Shown piece by piece: positions 22,245 through 26,488 of a DNA stretch of 26,488 nucleotides. The DNA lies in assembly GCA_002478945.1 (NCBI GenBank), contig DLKM01000022.1, positions 1-26,488 of the forward strand, read 5' to 3'. Numbering within the stretch: position 1 is the stretch's first letter; each line of letters begins with the position of its first letter. Made by a program: the position numbers and the translations under genes. The notes under the pieces were generated by a model. The model saw only the letters and a list, made by a program, of their open reading frames with translations. It searched no databases and was not told the origin of the DNA. Origin of the DNA: Christensenella sp. UBA7588 (GTDB lineage Bacteria > Bacillota > Clostridia > Christensenellales > CAG-917).

Positions 22245-23618
22245 TCACGCTTTTTTCCACTTTCTTTCCGTGCCTCTTGCGACGGTGCCGTCGTACAACG
22301 GATTCTCGTCGAGAGATTTTGCCACGGCGTCGTAATCGATATAGTATTTATCGAAATAATTGTTCATCACGTTTCTTGCAATCGTTTGCGTCACGTCGAA
22401 GTTGCCGTCTTGAGTAATCGTAACGGTCGTGCCGCCGCGCTCGTCGCCGTAATCGTCTATGCGTGAAAAGTCGATGTTTTTCCAGTACGACAAATCGGTT
22501 TTGATTTCGATTCCGAGTTGATTTTTTTCAAAACTCTGTTGTGTGCGATAATTGTGCGAAAAGCCCGAATGCTGTCCGAACGTAAGTCGGATTCCCTCGT
22601 AATCGACGGAAAAATCGTTGTCGTGATGATGGCACATAAAGATTGCCGTCGTGCTTTTCAGTTTTTTCGCAACGCTGAAGATGCGTTCTTCTTCGGGCAT
22701 CGTTCCGTAGTTTTTGGTATAGTTTCCGTCAAAATAATGTCCGTAGCGATAGTTTTCGGTGGGGTTTCCGTCGTTCCACGCCTCTTTCCACGCTTTGTAA
22801 AATTCGGGAATGCCGACGTGATTGAATATCATCGATTTTACGACTTTATCCTCCGCTCTGTCCTCGCCGTAAACCGTATCGGAAAGTTTTTTGATTGTGT
22901 TTTCGTACCAACCGACTTGATTTGCGGTCGGCACGCTGTTGATAGTTTGCGTCGTTTGATTAAACACGCAATCGAACAGACACAAAGTATAGACGAGTTC
23001 CCCGTTTCTTTTCCTGACGTTGACAAAATGGTTGCCCGCGCCGTCCTCGCAAGCAGAGTCTGAATTCATAAGACAATGTTCGTAATTTTCGTCGAAGTAG
23101 TCTATGAGAACCTGCTTCGAGCATTGCGCAAACCTATCGTCTATCGTCGCGTCGGGGTCGATGTATCTGCCGTCAAGGTCGTGATTGCCGAACGCAAACG
23201 TCCAAGGAATGCGGATTCTTTCGAATATCTCCGCGTATCTCTTGAATAGAGGTACGGAATAATCGAGATTGTCGTTCATCACGAGGTCGCCGTTGATAAC
23301 GACGAAGTCGGGAGCCGTTTGCGACACGAAATCTTCTATAAACTCATACGTTTTGTCGTTGCCGAGACTGCCCGCCAACTTATACTTTTCGAGAGTATCA
23401 ACCTGAGGGTCGGACAGAACGAGAATCTTGAAATCTCCGTCCTCGGTCATATACACCGTCGCGTACCCGTCCGAGCTGTCTTTCGCTTTGCAAAACGAAA
23501 GCGCGGCGGCAGTCGTCGGAGGTTTTTCCCCCTCTCCGCAAGCAACGAGCGTTACGCATACGAGCGCAACCAACGCTATCGACAAAACACACAGTATCGC
23601 CTTGCTGAATTTTTTCAT
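22245..23618 (-). CDS. calcineurin-like metallophosphoesterase, lipoprotein
   Basis: A 457-residue predicted lipoprotein: basic MKK start, hydrophobic segment 8-26, lipobox LVAC with lipidated Cys27. The phosphoesterase domain has VLSDPQ (Asp70), NGDLV (Asp111), GNHD (145-147), NHVGIPEF (His267), CHHHDND (330-332) and FGQHSG (His350), which together make the dinuclear metal site. The first motif is D-x-Q where most members have D-x-H. It would act on the outer face of the membrane on an unknown phosphate ester; the family includes Dcr2-like and nucleotide or sugar phosphatases. A GGGGA ribosome binding site precedes the ATG at 23618, 21 bases after the glycoside hydrolase stop, so the two are probably co-transcribed, though one product is cytoplasmic and the other exported. 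Confidence 0.88.
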   Translation of the reverse strand: MKKFSKAILCVLSIALVALVCVTLVACGEGEKPPTTAAALSFCKAKDSSDGYATVYMTEDGDFKILVLSDPQVDTLEKYKLAGSLGNDKTYEFIEDFVSQTAPDFVVINGDLVMNDNLDYSVPLFKRYAEIFERIRIPWTFAFGNHDLDGRYIDPDATIDDRFAQCSKQVLIDYFDENYEHCLMNSDSACEDGAGNHFVNVRKRNGELVYTLCLFDCVFNQTTQTINSVPTANQVGWYENTIKKLSDTVYGEDRAEDKVVKSMIFNHVGIPEFYKAWKEAWNDGNPTENYRYGHYFDGNYTKNYGTMPEEERIFSVAKKLKSTTAIFMCHHHDNDFSVDYEGIRLTFGQHSGFSHNYRTQQSFEKNQLGIEIKTDLSYWKNIDFSRIDDYGDERGGTTVTITQDGNFDVTQTIARNVMNNYFDKYYIDYDAVAKSLDENPLYDGTVARGTERKWKKA

Positions 23619-23639
23619 AATTTTCCCCTATATATCGCT

Positions 23640-26168
23640 TTATTCCGTTTCTCTTTTTACGCTCAACAAAAATTTGATAACGTTTGCGGCGGTGCGTTGC
23701 ATTTCCGCTCTCGTAAGTCCGCCTTTTTTAAGCGATTTGAGCGTAGAGCCGTCGTATTTGCCTCTCACTCTCGAACCGCCGGGCATAAGCACGTCCGCTT
23801 GCGCGCGCACTCTGTAGGCGTTGTCGTCCACACCCTTGAAGTCGGGATTTTTGGCTTTTCTCGTCCACCAGTCCGTCATAACGAGGTTTTTGTATCCCCA
23901 CTCTCCTCGCAAAATCGTCGTGCAGAGGTCGTAATTGTGATAGGAATACACGCCGTTAATTTTGTTGTACGAGGTCATAATCGCTTTGGGATTTGCCTCT
24001 TTGACGCATATCTCGAACGCTTTGAGATATATTTCCCTCAACGCACGCTCGCTCACGCGCGAATCGTTAATATAGCGCGCGCGTTCCTGATTGTTGCAAG
24101 CAAAGTGTTTGACGCAACTCGCTCCGCCCTCGCTTTGTATTCCTCTCACGATTGCGCTTGCCATCTTACCCGTAAGATACGGGTCCTCCGACAAGTACTC
24201 GAAATTGCGTCCGCAAAGCACGTTACGGTGTATGTTTATACCCGGAGCCAAAAGCACGTCCGAGCCTTTTTCTTGCATCTCGAGCGCGACGAGCGAATAC
24301 AGTTTTTGAGCAAGTTCCTCGTTCCACGACGAGGCAATCGCACTTCCGCAAGGAAGCAACGACGCTTTGGCGCAAAGCCGTATTCCGCTCGGTCCGTCCG
24401 TGGTAATCGCACAAGGCACGCCCTTTGCTTTGAGACTCTCGCTTATACCGCCGAAAGCACCTGCGTTGCCATTTGCTCCGAGAGGACTGTTCATCCTCAA
24501 ATCCCCGTGACAAAGCGTTTCCAAATCCTCGTCGGACAGAGTGGATATAAATTGCTCAACCGTCGCAACTCCGCGTTTAACGTCGTCAAACGATACTTTT
24601 AAGTCCTTGTTTTGCGCAATCTCGGCGGGCATATTGCGTTCTATACGCTCTTTGAGATAGCCCGTGTCGGCAGGCTTCACGCGATATTTCTTATCGAAAG
24701 ACATAAGTTTGTTTTCGAGCCTTTCGACAAAACTCATTGCGTCCTCGTCGCTCATTTGCGACACGTCGTTTCTGAAGTTTGCAAAGCTGCTGTAATAGTT
24801 CACGAGCGCATAGGCCTCGGGGTCGTCAAGCAGACTCTTGTAGTCGTCAAGCACTTGCAAATCCTTTTGCGGAGCGCAAGCGGTGTGGCACTCTGCCGTC
24901 GCTTTTTTGTCAAAACGCACATTTCCTATACTGCGTGCGTCTCGCACGTTTTCTCCCACGAAAAACTCGTATTCGCCGTCCTCCATAACCCAGCAAGCCT
25001 TGTAGCCCGTAAGCCCCTCGTCGTCGTAAGAGGACAACGCGTACTCGTCTATATACAACTCAATCGTCTGTTCCTCTCCCGCCTCGAGAAGTTTGGTTTT
25101 TGCAAAAGTCTTGAGTTCTCTTTGCGGCTTGAGCATAACGTTTTGAGGCGCGCGCACATACGCTTGCACAACGGTTTTGCCTGCGACGTCGCCCGTATTC
25201 TTGACGACGGCCGCGATTTTCACGCCGTTTGCGACTTTTTCAAGCGTTGCGCTCACGTCAAAAGTCGTGTAGGAAAGTCCGAAACCGAACGGATACAAAA
25301 CCTCGTTTTTCGCAAATGTCTCGAAGAATCTATACCCTACAAAAATATCTTCTTGATATTCGTTGTACTTTTTATTGCCGAAACAATAGGCGGACGGATA
25401 AAAATCGTATCTTCTCGCAATGCTGTCCGTAAGCCTTCCTGACGGATTTACCTTTCCGCAAAGCACGTCGCAAAGCGCGTTTCCGCTCTCCATTCCGCCC
25501 TGCCACGCAAGCACCACGGCGGAGATTTTGTCTCCAAAAAGTTCCAAATCGTCAAATTCTATTATGTTGCCCGTGTCGAGAACCACCGCCACTTTTTCAA
25601 AGTAAGCGCAGACCTTGTTGAGCATATTCAGTTCTTCTCGGGTAAGATAAAAACTACCGTCTTTGAGTTTTTGCTCTCTGTCCTCTCCTGCGGCTCTGCC
25701 TATCACGACGATTGCGACGTTGCTCGTTTCTCTTGCTTTTTTAACCACTTCGTCGGCAAGAGGCATCTCCTCGAAGCAAAACGGCCAATGTCCCCAAAAT
25801 CCCTCGTCGGGAACGTGCGCCGCACACCAATCGGAATAGACCTTGTCGAGATACTCGTTGACTTTGATTTTGTCGCACGCTTTGAGACCGTCGGCAAAAC
25901 TCGTCTTGTACGGAGCCTTAACGTCGCCGCCCGAGCCGTAACCCACGCAAAAATAATTGTATTGCGTGCGGCCGAACACCGCCACTTCGTCGTCCTCTTT
26001 TATGGGCAAAACGCCGTCGTTTTTGAGCAAAACTATGCCCTCTGCCGCAATCTGCCGAGCGGTGTCTCTCATCGGTTTTGACGTGACCGCCATTTTATTG
26101 TTTTCGCCTGCACCCGTCTTTTGTGCGGTGGGAGAAAACAGATTGACTATTTTGGAAATCAAACTCAT
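23640..26168 (-). CDS. family 3 glycoside hydrolase with permuted domain order (beta-glucosidase-like)
   Basis: 842 residues, no signal peptide, so cytoplasmic. Domain order is reversed relative to common GH3 enzymes: residues about 30-280 are the alpha/beta sandwich domain (RQIAAEGIVLLKNDGVLPI, VLAWQGGMESGNALCDVLCGKVNPSGRL), about 290-410 the fibronectin-like domain (GYRFFETFAKNEVLYPFGFGLSYTTF), then a ~90-residue linker, and about 500-842 the catalytic barrel (DGPSGIRL, APGINIHRNVLCGRNFEYLSEDP, CVKHFACNNQE). The nucleophile is predicted as Asp766 in VMTDWW. The same permutation is known in Ruminococcus and Butyrivibrio enzymes. Substrate is not certain; beta-glucosides or xylosides are most likely, imported as short oligosaccharides. 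The start at 26168 is chosen for its TTTGAGG ribosome binding site over an upstream ATG at 26213 that lacks one. Confidence 0.9.
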   Translation of the reverse strand: MSLISKIVNLFSPTAQKTGAGENNKMAVTSKPMRDTARQIAAEGIVLLKNDGVLPIKEDDEVAVFGRTQYNYFCVGYGSGGDVKAPYKTSFADGLKACDKIKVNEYLDKVYSDWCAAHVPDEGFWGHWPFCFEEMPLADEVVKKARETSNVAIVVIGRAAGEDREQKLKDGSFYLTREELNMLNKVCAYFEKVAVVLDTGNIIEFDDLELFGDKISAVVLAWQGGMESGNALCDVLCGKVNPSGRLTDSIARRYDFYPSAYCFGNKKYNEYQEDIFVGYRFFETFAKNEVLYPFGFGLSYTTFDVSATLEKVANGVKIAAVVKNTGDVAGKTVVQAYVRAPQNVMLKPQRELKTFAKTKLLEAGEEQTIELYIDEYALSSYDDEGLTGYKACWVMEDGEYEFFVGENVRDARSIGNVRFDKKATAECHTACAPQKDLQVLDDYKSLLDDPEAYALVNYYSSFANFRNDVSQMSDEDAMSFVERLENKLMSFDKKYRVKPADTGYLKERIERNMPAEIAQNKDLKVSFDDVKRGVATVEQFISTLSDEDLETLCHGDLRMNSPLGANGNAGAFGGISESLKAKGVPCAITTDGPSGIRLCAKASLLPCGSAIASSWNEELAQKLYSLVALEMQEKGSDVLLAPGINIHRNVLCGRNFEYLSEDPYLTGKMASAIVRGIQSEGGASCVKHFACNNQERARYINDSRVSERALREIYLKAFEICVKEANPKAIMTSYNKINGVYSYHNYDLCTTILRGEWGYKNLVMTDWWTRKAKNPDFKGVDDNAYRVRAQADVLMPGGSRVRGKYDGSTLKSLKKGGLTRAEMQRTAANVIKFLLSVKRETE

Positions 26169-26231
26169 TTTTACCTCAAAATTGCCTGTCGCAAAACACA
26201 ATCGTTTTTGCAACTACCATATATTAAGTAT

Positions 26232-26260
26232 ATTGTATTAGATATAGATTCAAATGTCCA
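26232..26260 (-). promoter_or_regulatory. sigma-A promoter candidate for the glycoside hydrolase operon
   Basis: Minus-strand TGGACA (26260-26255), 17-base spacer, TACAAT (26237-26232): 5 of 6 matches in each box. Leader of about 57 bases to the ATG at 26168. No operator or structured leader is evident. Confidence 0.55.
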
Positions 26261-26273
26261 TAGTGAATTTTGA

Positions 26274-26331
26274 ATAATTAATAATTAATAGTTAATAATT
26301 AATAATTGCGGGTGGGCTTTGCCCACACCCG
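26274..26331. repeat. AT-rich AATTAAT tandem tract followed by a G/C-rich hairpin
   Basis: 26274-26307 consists of imperfect repeats of AATTAAT/AATTAATA. It is followed by CGGGTGGGC-TTT-GCCCACACCCG (26309-26331), a hairpin with one two-base bulge. The abrupt change of composition and the hairpin resemble small dispersed intergenic repeats of Clostridia, but only one copy is in the window. Confidence 0.35.
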
Positions 26332-26474
26332 AACGCACACTTATTCGAAGCGCACTTATTAACGGAATGTGCAACTTCAAAGGCGTAACACGAGCCGCAA
26401 GGCGGCGAGCCTCTGAGTGCCGAACTTGCGTCACACACAAGGCTTTTAGCCACCATAATTGCCACTTGTGTCAA
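26332..26474 (-). other. intergenic region with a doubtful ~60-codon ORF
   Basis: A minus-strand frame from ATG 26474 to 26292 encodes 60 residues with seven cysteines (PPCGSCYAF, NKCASNKCAFGCG). There is no ribosome binding site of note, the composition differs from the neighbouring genes, and it runs through the G/C-rich hairpin at 26309-26331, so it is probably not a gene. Small hairpins are present: GCCGC-AAG-GCGGC at 26394-26406 and GGCT-TTT-AGCC at 26441-26451. It may be the tail of a dispersed element or belong to whatever lies beyond the right edge. Confidence 0.2.
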
Positions 26475-26488
26475 TTATTTGCTTTTTG

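Noticed and set aside
1..26488. CRISPR arrays, rRNA or tRNA genes, insertion sequences, prophage genes
   Set aside because: I saw no regularly spaced direct repeats, no tRNA-like cloverleaf with CCA-type end, and no transposase or phage protein on either strand.

Overview
The window looks like a chromosomal segment of a strictly anaerobic member of the Bacillota (Clostridia class), probably an uncultured gut lineage. This is inferred from gene content: oxygen-sensitive 2-hydroxyacyl-CoA dehydratase, two [FeFe]-hydrogenase-type proteins, fermentative AdhE, a BspA-like leucine-rich-repeat lipoprotein, consensus sigma-A promoters and GGAGG-type ribosome binding sites. I cannot name a species. 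All protein genes lie on the minus strand, so the text follows transcription from high to low coordinates.

Layout, right to left. (1) 26169-26488: promoter of the next operon, an AT-rich repeat tract, a G/C-rich hairpin and a tiny doubtful ORF. (2) 22245-26168: a domain-swapped family 3 glycoside hydrolase followed by a lipoprotein metallophosphoesterase. (3) 13757-22010: a seven-gene fermentation and hydrogen-sensing operon: adhE, an APH-fold kinase, two thioredoxin-like [2Fe-2S] proteins, the PAS-linked sensory hydrogenase HydS, a SpoIIE/PP2C phosphatase and a second, group-B-like [FeFe] hydrogenase. A consensus promoter precedes it, with an inverted-repeat operator over the start of transcription. 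(4) 13496-13759: two adjacent ~127-base foldable elements with unlike stems but the same internal loops and the same geometry. (5) 5354-13331: a complete, tightly overlapping aromatic amino acid operon, pheA-aroB-aroC-aroEK(fused)-aroQ-aroA-tyrA-aroF, ending in a clear terminator. (6) 3467-5251: a BspA-like LRR lipoprotein gene behind a ~180-base structured leader with pseudoknot, terminator and antiterminator potential. (7) 3296-3452, plus strand: a near-consensus promoter and an intrinsic terminator about 120 bases apart with no convincing gene between them, a candidate small RNA. (8) 1-3023: two 2-hydroxyacyl-CoA dehydratase subunits and the start of their ATP-dependent activator, which runs off the left edge.

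How the genes may work together: the hydrogenase operon contains a possible H2 or redox sensor, two electron-transfer-like small proteins, a phosphatase and a kinase-fold protein, encoded with two enzymes that dispose of reducing equivalents (ethanol by AdhE, H2 by the hydrogenase). The simplest reading is that H2 or redox state feeds through reversible phosphorylation to balance ethanol against H2. The aromatic operon makes Phe and Tyr precursors from central metabolites.

The signals most worth following as undescribed biology are the leader at 5052-5217, the paired structured elements at 13496-13759 and the sensor-kinase-phosphatase circuit linked to adhE.
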